Assembly (NCBI GenBank): GCA_910577275.1
Contig: CAJTMW010000015.1
Coordinates: 54,039 to 118,038, forward strand
DNA: 64,000 nt
DNA from: an uncultured Lachnospiraceae bacterium
GTDB lineage: Bacteria; Bacillota; Clostridia; Lachnospirales; Lachnospiraceae
Direction of reading: 5' to 3'
In this document: one piece after another, positions 41,477 to 50,455 of the stretch
How positions within the stretch are numbered: the stretch's first letter is position 1
How the letters are laid out: every line of letters starts with the position of its first letter
The notes under the pieces: model-generated
What the model saw: the letters and a program-made list of their open reading frames with translations, nothing else
The model's database searches: none
Told to the model about the DNA's origin: nothing
Program-made: the position numbers and the translations under genes

Positions 41477-42364
41477 TCAGCCCTTCACGCCGCCAAGGGT
41501 AAGTCCCTTGGAATAATACTTCTGGAAGAAAGGGAAAATCAGCATAATCGGTAAAATCGCCACAAACGCAATCGCCATCTGAATCGCCGTTGACGGAATC
41601 GCCGACGCCGCCGACGCCACATTGGAGTTACTGCTGCTTGCCAGATACTGAATATTGGTCACCATCTGATTCAACAGGTTTTGTATGTTGTACAGATTCT
41701 TATTCCTTACCAGATAGTAAAGTCCGTTGGTCCAGTCGTTCCAGTAGGTAAGGCCTGCAAAGGTTCCCATTGTCACCAGAATCGGTTTTCCAAGAGGGAT
41801 TACAATGCTGGTAAAAATCTTCATCTGGGACGCGCCGTCAATCTCCGCCGCCTCATATAAGCTGTCAGGAATGCTTGTGGTGAAGAAGGTACGAATCATC
41901 ATAACGTTCCACGCGCTCACCAGGAAGTTCGGCAATAGCTGGGCGAAAAAGGTATCCTTCACGCCAAGGGAAGTCCACAGCAAATAGGAAGGAACGATAC
42001 CGCCGTTAAACAGCATGGTGAAGAACACAAAGAAATTCATAAATTTTCTTCCGGGCAGGTTTCTGATTGACAGAGGATACGCCATCAGCGCCGATAACGA
42101 CACGTTAATGGCTGTTCCCACCAGCGTCACCAGAATACTGATTCCGTAAGCCGTCAGTATCTTCTGTCCCGACTGCATCAGATACCCGTAGGCTGCTCCT
42201 GAAAACTTCTGCGGAAAAAAGGAATACCCGTTGGCAACCAGTATATTTTCATCCGTGATGGATGACATAAACAAAAGAATAAACGGCAGGATGATTAAAA
42301 GCGTCCATATAATCATGACTACATTCGCCAGAATCTGAAATTTCGAAAATGGTTTTTCTCTCAT
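41477..42364 (-). CDS. Carbohydrate ABC transporter permease (MalG/YtcP-like)
   Basis: A 295-residue inner-membrane subunit with six membrane segments. It starts around FSKFQILANVVMIIWTLLIILPFI, and has the EAA-type cytoplasmic loop DSLYEAAEIDGASQMKIFTSIVIPLGKPIL, the contact point for the ATPase. The C-terminal PFFQKYYSKGLTLGGVKG ending is typical of YtcP-like permeases. The start is the ATG six bases after GGGAGGGG; an earlier ATG is too close to this site. Together with the second permease it forms the channel. Confidence 0.92.
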   Translation of the reverse strand: MREKPFSKFQILANVVMIIWTLLIILPFILLFMSSITDENILVANGYSFFPQKFSGAAYGYLMQSGQKILTAYGISILVTLVGTAINVSLSALMAYPLSIRNLPGRKFMNFFVFFTMLFNGGIVPSYLLWTSLGVKDTFFAQLLPNFLVSAWNVMMIRTFFTTSIPDSLYEAAEIDGASQMKIFTSIVIPLGKPILVTMGTFAGLTYWNDWTNGLYYLVRNKNLYNIQNLLNQMVTNIQYLASSSNSNVASAASAIPSTAIQMAIAFVAILPIMLIFPFFQKYYSKGLTLGGVKG

Positions 42365-42377
42365 AGTCATCCCCTCC

Positions 42378-43295
42378 CTAGAATAATGCGTTTTCTTCGC
42401 TTATCTTCCTGACTACCATGTTGGCCGTCAGAACAAGAATAAAGCCGATGATTGACTGATAGAAGCCTGCCGCCGCGGACATACCTACATTGGACTGCTC
42501 CATCAGGCCACGGTACACATAAGTATCAATAACATTGGTGGTCGAGTAAATCATTCCCGCATTTCTCGGTACCTGATAGAACAGACCGAAATCGGAATAG
42601 AAGATACGGCCCACATTCATCAGGGTCAGGGTAATAATCGTCGGCACCAGGGAAGGCAGCGTAATATTTTTAATCTGCAGCCATTTGGTCGCTCCGTCCA
42701 GCTCTGCCGCCTCGTACAGCGACGGGTCAATACCGTTGATGCTGGATATGTAAATCAGACATCCGTATCCGATTCCCTTCCAGGTATTCACGAATATCAG
42801 TATAAACGGCCAGTACTTTGCCTCCGAATACCAGTTAATCGGCTCCTTGCCGAACAGAGGAAGGATTGAGTTGTTCATAATACCGCTGCTCTGACTTAAG
42901 AATGCAAATACAATGTAACCGATGATAACTGCCGACATCAGATAAGGAAATAAAATCGCGCTCTGATATACCTTCTGCAGCTTCTTGTTGACGGTATCGC
43001 AGATGAAAATGGCAAATGCGATTCCCACTACAAGATTGATGGCGATAAACGCCAGATTGTAAAGAATTGTGTTCCGGGTAATCACCCAGGCGTCGGGAGT
43101 TGCAAACAGGAATCTGAAATTCTCAATTCCGTTCCAGGGGCTCCCCCATATGCCGCTTCTTACATTGTACTGTTTAAACGCCACTACAAGACCGCCCATG
43201 GGAATGTAGTTGTTAATCAGCAGATACAATGCGCCCGGCAGAAACATCAGATACAAAGGTAAGTATCTTTTTAATTTCTTTGCTTTACTGCCCAT
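42378..43295 (-). CDS. Carbohydrate ABC transporter permease (LplB-like)
   Basis: A 305-residue permease starting MGSKAKKLKRYLPLYLMFLPG, with about six membrane segments and the EAA-loop DPSLYEAAELDGATKWLQIKNITLPSLVPTI. The LplB type pairs with YtcP-type permeases in polysaccharide or oligosaccharide importers. Start chosen at the ATG about nine bases behind an AAAGGGTG motif, four codons after a GTG also in frame. Second membrane subunit of this transporter; no ATPase gene is in the operon, so a shared ATPase (MsmK-like) from elsewhere in the genome must energise it. Confidence 0.9.
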   Translation of the reverse strand: MGSKAKKLKRYLPLYLMFLPGALYLLINNYIPMGGLVVAFKQYNVRSGIWGSPWNGIENFRFLFATPDAWVITRNTILYNLAFIAINLVVGIAFAIFICDTVNKKLQKVYQSAILFPYLMSAVIIGYIVFAFLSQSSGIMNNSILPLFGKEPINWYSEAKYWPFILIFVNTWKGIGYGCLIYISSINGIDPSLYEAAELDGATKWLQIKNITLPSLVPTIITLTLMNVGRIFYSDFGLFYQVPRNAGMIYSTTNVIDTYVYRGLMEQSNVGMSAAAGFYQSIIGFILVLTANMVVRKISEENALF

Positions 43296-43424
43296 TTTTT
43301 TCCACACCCTTTCGATTTGTTGTTAATTGTTTTGCAAATGCATTAGTTACGTACGCGCTTCTTTTTAATCTCTACCTTTTCATGAAACGCTCTAAAGCCT
43401 CTCCCTGACGCACCCTCCTTTCTC

Positions 43425-44363
43425 TCACGGCCGCTCCGGCGGGAAATTGATGGAAAGCTTGGCAAAAAAGTCCTCTAAGGTCAGCCTTGCGTTCACCTGA
43501 TTATAAACCCGTATCGACCGGTTATTGTTGTCAAAAGAATACTTCATGGTTTTATAGGCAATGGTGGGAGCTCTCATCATGTCAAAAACATCCGTCTTCT
43601 CGCTCTCCTCCATCAGTACTCCGATTGTGGGCGAATCCCCGAGCCCCCACATTTCTCCGTGAGGCCAGTGCGGAATGTGCGCCAGCTTATTGTTGAATTC
43701 CACCATCTGGCGGAACAGATAATTCCCGATTTCACCGCAGGGCATTACCTTTTTTTGAAGCTCGGCAAGAGAAACCGCCATCTGCTTATACACATTCATG
43801 GGAATCTGCCAGAGCTCCACTTTGGATTTCATGATGACATTGGCCGCCGCAATGTCCTGCATCAGATTAAATTCAAACCCGCCTTCAGGATACTGCGCTC
43901 CTCCAATCCATATGATTGTCATCCGGGATATAATTTCCGGCTTCATCAATATCGCGCTTGCAATATCCGTAAGCCCTCCCTGAGCCGCCACATATAAGGG
44001 ATGGGAATCCTCCTTCATGGCTTCCTCGATAATCAGCTCCGCCCCCGCCGAAGGCATTGGCGTTTCCTCGTCCTTAAGCGGATATCCGGCGCCTTCCTCC
44101 ACCCTGTACTCCCCCGAAACTCCCATGAGGGAAAGCACCTTGTTAATCTCGTCCACACTTGCCCTGGCCGTATTGCCCTCCCCCCATTCCTGAGGATTGA
44201 TATTGAAATGGCCTCCGATAATTCCCTTAACGATGAACTTCGGCGTCATCAGGTGATGAGCTAAGGCAAACTGGTCGTCCGCCTCATTTTTGCAGTCCGT
44301 GTGGACAATCATCCGCACCTTTTTGGTATCCGGCACATCAAATTCATAATTCCACTTTTTCAA
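43425..44363 (-). CDS. Nucleoside hydrolase-fold protein
   Basis: A 312-residue protein of the nucleoside hydrolase (IUNH) superfamily. The N-terminal VHTDCKNEADDQFALAHHL is the metal-binding motif in the variant form seen in the DUF1593-like branch (D-x5-DD-Q), and IWIGGAQYPEGGFEFNLMQDIAAANVIM and LGDSPTIGVLMEE correspond to the canonical second Asp region. A ribosyl-type glycosidic bond is the usual target, but the actual substrate is not known. Start TTG, seven bases after AGGAG. Its placement in a sugar-uptake operon suggests that it processes the imported compound. Confidence 0.85.
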   Translation of the reverse strand: MKKWNYEFDVPDTKKVRMIVHTDCKNEADDQFALAHHLMTPKFIVKGIIGGHFNINPQEWGEGNTARASVDEINKVLSLMGVSGEYRVEEGAGYPLKDEETPMPSAGAELIIEEAMKEDSHPLYVAAQGGLTDIASAILMKPEIISRMTIIWIGGAQYPEGGFEFNLMQDIAAANVIMKSKVELWQIPMNVYKQMAVSLAELQKKVMPCGEIGNYLFRQMVEFNNKLAHIPHWPHGEMWGLGDSPTIGVLMEESEKTDVFDMMRAPTIAYKTMKYSFDNNNRSIRVYNQVNARLTLEDFFAKLSINFPPERP

Positions 44364-44381
44364 ACATGCTCCTCTCCTTTC

Positions 44382-45149
44382 TCAATATTTTGTTACATGA
44401 TAGGCGTCCCTGTATTGCCTGGGCGTCATTCCCGTTTCTTTCTTAAAAGCCGTTCCGAAATGGCTCTGGGAGGAATATCCCAGATAATCGCCGACCTCCG
44501 TCAGGGAGCGGTCCGAATATTTTAAAATGTTCTTTGCCCGCTTTATTTTCTCCCTCTGGATATACTGGCCGATTGTAATTTTTTCCTCCTCCTTGAAAAT
44601 CCGCTCCAGATAGATTACATTCAGATTCAGCTCCGCAGCCACGTCCCTGCTGCTGATGCGCTTAAAAATGTTCACGGCAATATAGTTCTTGCACTCGCCC
44701 ACGTACATCCTTTTTTTACCGGTTTTCCGATACTCCGCAACCAGACCGGTATACGTGAGCGCCGCGCGCCTTCTGATTGCCTGATACACTCTGGCGTCCA
44801 TGGCCCCGGCAATCTGCTTTAAGAAAATGTCGCTCACCAGAAAGCTCTCCCGTGAGGCAATTCCCGCCTCTATGGCTGCCCTGGCCACAAGCCCCACCCA
44901 GATAGCCGTCATATACTCCTCGTTTTTGCGGGGGCTTCCCTCAACCGCCTGAGGAAACGCCATAGGCGTCTGCAAAAGCCGCTCCACCAGATTGACATTC
45001 CCGTCCTTTATGGCCTGCATCAGCATCTGCTCATCCCTGTAGCTGTGGTTGACGTACTCCTCTTCTTCCTCTCTCTGGATGGCGTATTCTGTCCGGTGCT
45101 TCTCTATTTCCGCAAGCGTTTCTGTAATTGTAATCTCGTTGTCTTTCAT
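44382..45149 (-). CDS. AraC family transcriptional regulator
   Basis: A 255-residue regulator. The C-terminal AraC HTH pair is clear: ISSRDVAAELNLNVIYLERIFKEEEKITIGQYIQREKIKRAKNILKYS and LTEVGDYLGYSSQSHFGTAFKKETGMTPRQYRD. The N-terminal part (about 1-135) is helical without a cupin signature. As the first gene of the unit, next to the nucleoside hydrolase-fold gene, it is the obvious candidate activator of the sugar-uptake operon, which is inference. AAGGG precedes the start. Confidence 0.92.
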   Translation of the reverse strand: MKDNEITITETLAEIEKHRTEYAIQREEEEEYVNHSYRDEQMLMQAIKDGNVNLVERLLQTPMAFPQAVEGSPRKNEEYMTAIWVGLVARAAIEAGIASRESFLVSDIFLKQIAGAMDARVYQAIRRRAALTYTGLVAEYRKTGKKRMYVGECKNYIAVNIFKRISSRDVAAELNLNVIYLERIFKEEEKITIGQYIQREKIKRAKNILKYSDRSLTEVGDYLGYSSQSHFGTAFKKETGMTPRQYRDAYHVTKY

Positions 45150-45288
45150 GGGACACCCTTCAATTTTTTATTATTATATCCATAGAAAGGGTATCGATAT
45201 ATCAGGATATGAACTTTTTTTGTGCAAAACAAACTCGTTTCGTGCAAAAAAATGCAGTAAACGCGACGCTCTCCGCATACCGGCTCAT

Positions 45289-45324
45289 AAAAAAGGTTCG
45301 GGCAAACCGCAGCCTGCCCGAACC
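45289..45324 (-). terminator. Terminator of the second MATE gene
   Basis: GGTTCGGGCA and TGCCCGAACC form a perfect 10-bp stem, followed on the minus strand by TTTTTTATG and on the plus strand by TTTTCATTTTTT. It lies 26 bases after the MATE stop codon. Confidence 0.85.
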
Positions 45325-45350
45325 TTTTCATTTTTTATGTATGGATAAAA

Positions 45351-46715
45351 TTATTCCATTTCTCTCGTAATATTCCTGACCCATATGTATTTTTTATAGT
45401 GTACATACACCGCCCAGAGCTTGACGATTTCGTCCAGATTGACGATACAGTAGACCGCCATCACCGGCAGGCCGAACACAAACGCCGACAAAAATCCCAG
45501 GGGCACGGAAAAGCACCACATGGCCCCCACATTTCCCACCATATCAAATTTGGAATCTCCCCCGGCACAGAAAATACCGTCGAGAACGGTTGTGTTTACC
45601 GACTGCGCCATAATGTTAAGGCCGCAGAACAGCAGCATATATTGCAGATAATGGGCCGCCGTGTCGCTGAGCGGCGCAAGCCTGACAATGGCCGGGGAAA
45701 TCAGCATCAAAATGCCGCCGGTTGCAATCCCCACCGCAATTGCCATTCTGGTCAGCCTGCCTCCGTATTCCTTCGCCTTCGCAAGCTCACCGGCCCCAAG
45801 CAGATTTCCAATCAGCACTCCCGCGCCGCCGCTGACGCCCCGAATCAGACAGGACAGCAGGCTCTTTGCAATGGAGGTGATGGAATTGGCAGCCACCGCG
45901 TCGCTCCCCAAATGGCCCATGATGACGGAGTACAGCACATACGCAATGCCCCACACCAGCGCCGCGCCTAAAACCGGCATGGTATACCGCCAGAAATCCC
46001 CCCGGAGTATCCCGTCCACCTTTCGCAGCATCCCGCCCCACATCACTCTCACATGTCCCGGACGCTTTGTCTCAAGATAACTCCAGATAAGCTCCACCAG
46101 CCTTGCGCAGACCGTGGCATAGGCTGCTCCCCGGATTCCCAGCGCCGGAAATCCCAGAAGTCCGAAAATCAATATGGCGTTTAAAACAACATTCAGCGCC
46201 ACCGCGGTGGAACTGATACGCGAGCTCACCGCCGCATAGCCTGTATTTTTCAGTAAAATCAGATAAACCTGAGAAATCCCGCATAAAAGATAGGACAACG
46301 CTACCGCCCGCAGATACATTGCCCCGCTCTCAACAAGAGCGGCGTCATTGGTAAAAATCAGCATTAAAAGCTTCGGCGCAAAAGCCGCGGCAATCGTGAA
46401 GAATCCGCTGAAAATCAGGTTCGCCCGAAGCGCAATGGGCATCACCGCCTCAATGGAATCCGCATCCTTCTTTCCCCAGTACTGCGCCGCCATAATTCCT
46501 GACCCCGCCGCAATTCCGCTGATGAACAGGTTGAGCACAAACTGTATCTGCCCTGCCAGCGAAACCGCCGACAAGGAGGTCTGGTCCACCGCCCCCAGCA
46601 TCACCGCGTCCGTGGCGCTGACAAGCGCAAGCATAAAGTGCTGTACCGTGATTGGCAGCACCAGCACCCGCAGCTTCTGGTAAAATTCGTCCTGAAAGTT
46701 TATTTTCTTAAACAT
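45351..46715 (-). CDS. MATE family efflux transporter (second copy)
   Basis: A 454-residue transporter of the MATE family with about 12 membrane helices. The LRVLVLPITVQHFMLALVSATDAVMLG start and the mirrored internal half (DFWRYTMPVLGAALVWGIAYVLYS) mark the two repeats. The start is set at the ATG eight bases after CGGAG, discarding an upstream extension. It differs clearly from the MATE protein near 11 kb. Its position next to the exopolysaccharide operon raises the possibility of a lipid-linked flippase, but the sequence is a NorM-type MATE, not a Wzx, so this is weak. Confidence 0.9.
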   Translation of the reverse strand: MFKKINFQDEFYQKLRVLVLPITVQHFMLALVSATDAVMLGAVDQTSLSAVSLAGQIQFVLNLFISGIAAGSGIMAAQYWGKKDADSIEAVMPIALRANLIFSGFFTIAAAFAPKLLMLIFTNDAALVESGAMYLRAVALSYLLCGISQVYLILLKNTGYAAVSSRISSTAVALNVVLNAILIFGLLGFPALGIRGAAYATVCARLVELIWSYLETKRPGHVRVMWGGMLRKVDGILRGDFWRYTMPVLGAALVWGIAYVLYSVIMGHLGSDAVAANSITSIAKSLLSCLIRGVSGGAGVLIGNLLGAGELAKAKEYGGRLTRMAIAVGIATGGILMLISPAIVRLAPLSDTAAHYLQYMLLFCGLNIMAQSVNTTVLDGIFCAGGDSKFDMVGNVGAMWCFSVPLGFLSAFVFGLPVMAVYCIVNLDEIVKLWAVYVHYKKYIWVRNITREME

Positions 46716-46851
46716 GAGTTTTCTCCGTTTCTTTTCCAAGTTTCCTTTTCCAAATATCATTTTTCATATGTCATTCCACATTCTGTATACATCCTGCCAG
46801 CTCGCTGTACCGGAGCGCCGTTTTGCCGCCGCGGAACAATTTCCGCATCCT

Positions 46852-48222
46852 TTACGGCAATATCTCGCCATAAATAGCCAGAAGCCTCCGGTAATTGGTC
46901 TCGCCGTCATGGACCCTGCGCGCCCTTTGCCTCGCGTTCCCGGAAATTCTCTCCGCCAGGCAAAGCCCATCTTCGCCCGTCTCCCTGCTCCAAATTCTTT
47001 CTATGGCTTTTGCCAGCCCGCCGGCGTCTCCTGCCGGGAACAAAAGCCCGTCCCCGCCGTCCGTAACCATATCCGGTATCCCTCCTGCCATGGACGCCGC
47101 CACCGGCACCCCGAGAAGCTGCGCTTCTCCTACCGTATTGGGAGAATTTTCCAAAACAGACGCGCACACGAAAACGCTGCTTTTCAGATACTGCTTCTTC
47201 ATCCCTTCCGCGTCCAGCTTCCCAAGCATCGTCACATGCCTTTCCAGACCGTACCGTTTTATCTGCGAAAGAAGGTACTTCCCGTAAGCCGGAAGCTTTA
47301 GCTTTTCTTTTAACGTGCCATGGGAAATCACGCTGCTTCCCGCCACATACAGCCTGCAGTCAGGATATTTCGGCACAAGCAGCGCCATAGCCTCCAGAAC
47401 AAAATGCATCCCCTTTAAAGGATAGTCCCCCTGTCCCAGGAAAATACTGTGCGGCTCGCATTCCGCCATGCGCCACTTGCCCGTATAAAATTCCTCCCGC
47501 AAGGTTTCATTCATAGAATAATACTCCGCATCAGGATTAAGCTTCGCAGTACCCTCCCTGTCAAACCGGGTCCTTCCCGTAATATTTCCGCAGCCCCTTA
47601 TGGCCTCCGCCTCATTTTCACCCCGGCGGACAAACTTCTCCTGCTGCTGCCTGAGGGAATCCCGCCTTACAAAATCCCGGAAAGTCACCTTCTTCTGTAC
47701 CGCCTCCGGCAGTCCTGCCATATAAACTCCTGCAATCTCCCCGCAAAGCCCCTGAATCCCAATCAGCGTCCGCTCCGGCCTGCCAAAAGCCCTCGCCGCC
47801 GCCAGCGCATGGGGAAATTCCGTTCCGAAAATATGAATCATATCCGGCTTAAAATCCCGGAATACCTCCCGAAACGCAGCTTCCATTCCTTCATCATAAA
47901 CCTCCGGCGTATTCAAGTTTTCCGCAAAAGCATAACAGCTTACGCCATTCACGGAAAACGCGCCTGCCATGTCCGCTTTCCTTTTGCCGGATATGCTTCC
48001 CGAAGCCGCTTCCGGCTGCGCGCCCTCCTTTTCTTTCAGCCACAGCTCCCGCATCTGCCCTTCGCCCGCCGGAAAGCATACTCCCAGCGTAAAAGGCGCT
48101 TCTTCCTGACATACCCTCTCGAAAATCCCGGAAAGCCACCCTTCCCGGTTGCTGTACGGCATATTCAATTCCCGCCCGATAACGGGCAGCATGATATTGC
48201 AAATCCATAAAATTCTGTTCAT
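46852..48222 (-). CDS. Family 4 glycosyltransferase
   Basis: A 456-residue GT-B enzyme, starting NRILWICNIMLPVIGRELN. The C-terminal domain has SIFLGQGDYPLKGMHFVLEAM, RLYVAGSSVISHG and SVFVCASVLENSPNTVGEAQLLGVPVAASMAGGIPDMV, the usual GT4 active-site E-x7-E. The start follows GGAGAAAACC; an earlier GTG overlaps the upstream stop. Last gene of the exopolysaccharide operon. Confidence 0.88.
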   Translation of the reverse strand: MNRILWICNIMLPVIGRELNMPYSNREGWLSGIFERVCQEEAPFTLGVCFPAGEGQMRELWLKEKEGAQPEAASGSISGKRKADMAGAFSVNGVSCYAFAENLNTPEVYDEGMEAAFREVFRDFKPDMIHIFGTEFPHALAAARAFGRPERTLIGIQGLCGEIAGVYMAGLPEAVQKKVTFRDFVRRDSLRQQQEKFVRRGENEAEAIRGCGNITGRTRFDREGTAKLNPDAEYYSMNETLREEFYTGKWRMAECEPHSIFLGQGDYPLKGMHFVLEAMALLVPKYPDCRLYVAGSSVISHGTLKEKLKLPAYGKYLLSQIKRYGLERHVTMLGKLDAEGMKKQYLKSSVFVCASVLENSPNTVGEAQLLGVPVAASMAGGIPDMVTDGGDGLLFPAGDAGGLAKAIERIWSRETGEDGLCLAERISGNARQRARRVHDGETNYRRLLAIYGEILP

Positions 48223-48302
48223 GGTTTTCTCCAGAGTTTTTTTGTTTTTCCCACAGTATTTTACCACAGGCGTAAGGGTAATTCTATAAGAGAGTATCAA
48301 AG

Positions 48303-49256
48303 TCACACCTCTCCCTTTTTCCTCCCATACAGCATACCCTTCATCCGGTTATAGATTCCCGCCGTCCTCTCATTTCCCGCCAGATACGTCCGAAAATGCG
48401 AGAGCGTCAAAAGCATAATCAGCCTGAATTTGAAAAGCTGCCGGGCGGACATATACCTTCCGGTAATTTCCCGATGCTCCCTTGCGGAAATTTGCCTGTT
48501 TTCTTTTGTCTCGGAAAAGCCGCCGCCCTCATAGTCTGCAATTATCATATCCTTATAGAAGAATCCCGTACCGGAACCGGAGTCTGCATCTTCGCCGTCT
48601 TCCGGCCTGTCTTCCTGCGCGCATTCTCTCTTTTCAAAAAAACACCACAAAAACTGCTCATAATCCGCCCGGACTTTGTACTTCGTCTCAAATGGATGAG
48701 CCGCCAAAAGCTCCCTTGAGTAAAAACAGGCCTGATGACAGGGCACATTGCGGTAACACGTAAAGGCGTCTATGTGCGGATTGGAGGCGACCCTCTGTCC
48801 TGTCTGCCGTTCCCTGATATCCCCGTAAAAAATTCCCGCTCTGCCTGAAATAAAGCCTGCCATCTCCTCCAGCACCGTTTGCGAAGCAAATTCATCCCCG
48901 CAGTTTAAAAAATAGAGGTAATTTCCTCCTGCTTCCGCCGCCGCCTGATTCATGGCATCATAAATTCCGGCGTCCTTTTTACTGATAACGGCAAGGCTTC
49001 TTGTGTTCTTTCCGTTTTCTTTGCCAGTTCTTTCCTCCATCCCTCCGGCATTCGCTTCTCCAAAGACACAGCCCTGCTCCTTTTCCCACGCCTTTTGCAA
49101 ATCATAAGCATAAGAAAGCGAGCCGTCCTTTGACAGCCCGTCTTTTATAATAACCTCATAATTATGAAAAGTCTGCTTTTCCACACTTTTTAAGGTGCCC
49201 GCAAGTTTCTCCCCGGGGTTCAGGCAAACGATTATAATTGTAAAAAAAGGCTTCAT
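48303..49256 (-). CDS. Family 2 glycosyltransferase
   Basis: A 317-residue GT-A enzyme starting KPFFTIIIVCLNPGEKLAGTLKSVEKQTF. The acidic motif YLYFLNCGDEFAS corresponds to the metal-binding site and NIYFGDIRE-like IFYGDIRERQTG follows, the pattern seen in WbbL/GT2 rhamnosyl- or galactosyl-type enzymes. A hydrophilic insertion around 215-228 (PEDGEDADSGSGTGF) is species-specific. GGAGAAGG precedes the start. Part of the exopolysaccharide operon. Confidence 0.87.
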   Translation of the reverse strand: MKPFFTIIIVCLNPGEKLAGTLKSVEKQTFHNYEVIIKDGLSKDGSLSYAYDLQKAWEKEQGCVFGEANAGGMEERTGKENGKNTRSLAVISKKDAGIYDAMNQAAAEAGGNYLYFLNCGDEFASQTVLEEMAGFISGRAGIFYGDIRERQTGQRVASNPHIDAFTCYRNVPCHQACFYSRELLAAHPFETKYKVRADYEQFLWCFFEKRECAQEDRPEDGEDADSGSGTGFFYKDMIIADYEGGGFSETKENRQISAREHREITGRYMSARQLFKFRLIMLLTLSHFRTYLAGNERTAGIYNRMKGMLYGRKKGEV

Positions 49257-49271
49257 AGCTTTTCCCTTCTC

Positions 49272-50381
49272 CTAATTCACATCCGACAAAATCGGCACCA
49301 TCTCATGGAACATAAACGTCTCATAGGGCAGTATCCGAAGACCGTCGCCGCCCGCCTTCATCAAAATAAACATTCCAAAATAAAGGACGGCCGCCCCGAC
49401 AACTCCCGCCGTGAGCAGCTTTCTAAGCTTCGGATTTTCAATCCCCGAAAGCAGCGCCGGCAGGAAAAAAATGTGCGTGACGGTGAGGTAATACCCGATT
49501 CTGGAAATCACCGGGAGGAAAGAGCAGCTCACATACATCGCCAGCGCCCCCAGATTGCAGTAAAAATAAAATCTGTTCCGCTGGTTTTCCTTCACCGACC
49601 TTTTATAACACAGCAATGAAAGCACAAAAACCGCCAGGCAGCGCACAATATTCACCAGACTGGTGCCGCCCTCAAGATATTCCGTGTCTTCGTAGGTTGG
49701 ATAGAGGAACACCACCGCCTTCAGATAAAAATCCTGCATAAAAAAGAAGGTGGAGCAAAAGACAGCCGCTATCGCAAGCTGCCACTTTTTCCAGGCAAAG
49801 GAAGCCAGAATATATAAAGGGAACACCACCAGGAGCGATTTATGCAGCGTCGCCCCGAGAAGCACCAGAAGCAGAAACTTCCCCCACTCCCTGCGAAGCA
49901 CGCAGGGAATCGCATACACCGCTATGGCAAGCGCCAGATAATACCGTACCGTGTTAAAGGACTGGAAATAATACCCGAAAGCCATAAACAGGAAAAAGCT
50001 GAAATCAAAGGAATCCGCCTGCCGGTAAATGGCAATCAAAAACAATAATATTGTAAAAAAGGCAAAAAAAGCAAAAACCAGCAGATAATTTTCAAACCCG
50101 CTGATTCCGTAGAGAATCTTCACAATCTGATTAAATCCGATTTCCGTGGGGACAAATGCGTCGCAGCGAATCAGATGCATAAATTCCACATACTTGGCGT
50201 AATCATTTCCCACATTGAGGCGGCAGGCCGAAACGGCAAACAATATAAGAAAAATGCCGCACAGACAAAGGGCATTCAGCATCTGCTGCCTGCTCACCAC
50301 GCCCCGCCGTATTCTGCAATGATTATCTACTGTCAGTCCCAAAAGAACCGTAAGCGCCGCCGCCAAAATATATATAACCAT
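49272..50381 (-). CDS. EpsG-like exopolysaccharide polymerase membrane protein
   Basis: A 369-residue hydrophobic protein with about ten membrane helices. The helix order and the segment ACRLNVGNDYAKYVEFMHLIRC, together with FNTVRYYLALAIAVYAIPCVLRREW, are typical of EpsG/Wzy-type polymerases that link repeat units at the outer face of the membrane. Sequence conservation in this family is low, so the assignment rests on topology and on position inside the glycan operon. Start after GAGG. Confidence 0.8.
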   Translation of the reverse strand: MVIYILAAALTVLLGLTVDNHCRIRRGVVSRQQMLNALCLCGIFLILFAVSACRLNVGNDYAKYVEFMHLIRCDAFVPTEIGFNQIVKILYGISGFENYLLVFAFFAFFTILLFLIAIYRQADSFDFSFFLFMAFGYYFQSFNTVRYYLALAIAVYAIPCVLRREWGKFLLLVLLGATLHKSLLVVFPLYILASFAWKKWQLAIAAVFCSTFFFMQDFYLKAVVFLYPTYEDTEYLEGGTSLVNIVRCLAVFVLSLLCYKRSVKENQRNRFYFYCNLGALAMYVSCSFLPVISRIGYYLTVTHIFFLPALLSGIENPKLRKLLTAGVVGAAVLYFGMFILMKAGGDGLRILPYETFMFHEMVPILSDVN

Positions 50382-50455
50382 AACTTCCTCGTTTCACCTT
50401 CAAATTTCTGCCGTCTTTTCCCGAAAACCAGTCAGGCTGCGAAGTCCAAAACCTT

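Noticed and set aside
43308..43424. A possible catabolite-repression (cre) site TGAAACGCTCT near the permease operon
   Set aside because: It is one base short of the cre spacing and lacks the right half of the dyad.
45351..46715. The MATE gene as flippase of the exopolysaccharide operon
   Set aside because: Its sequence is NorM-like, it has its own terminator, and a gap separates it from the operon. The idea is kept only as a remote possibility.
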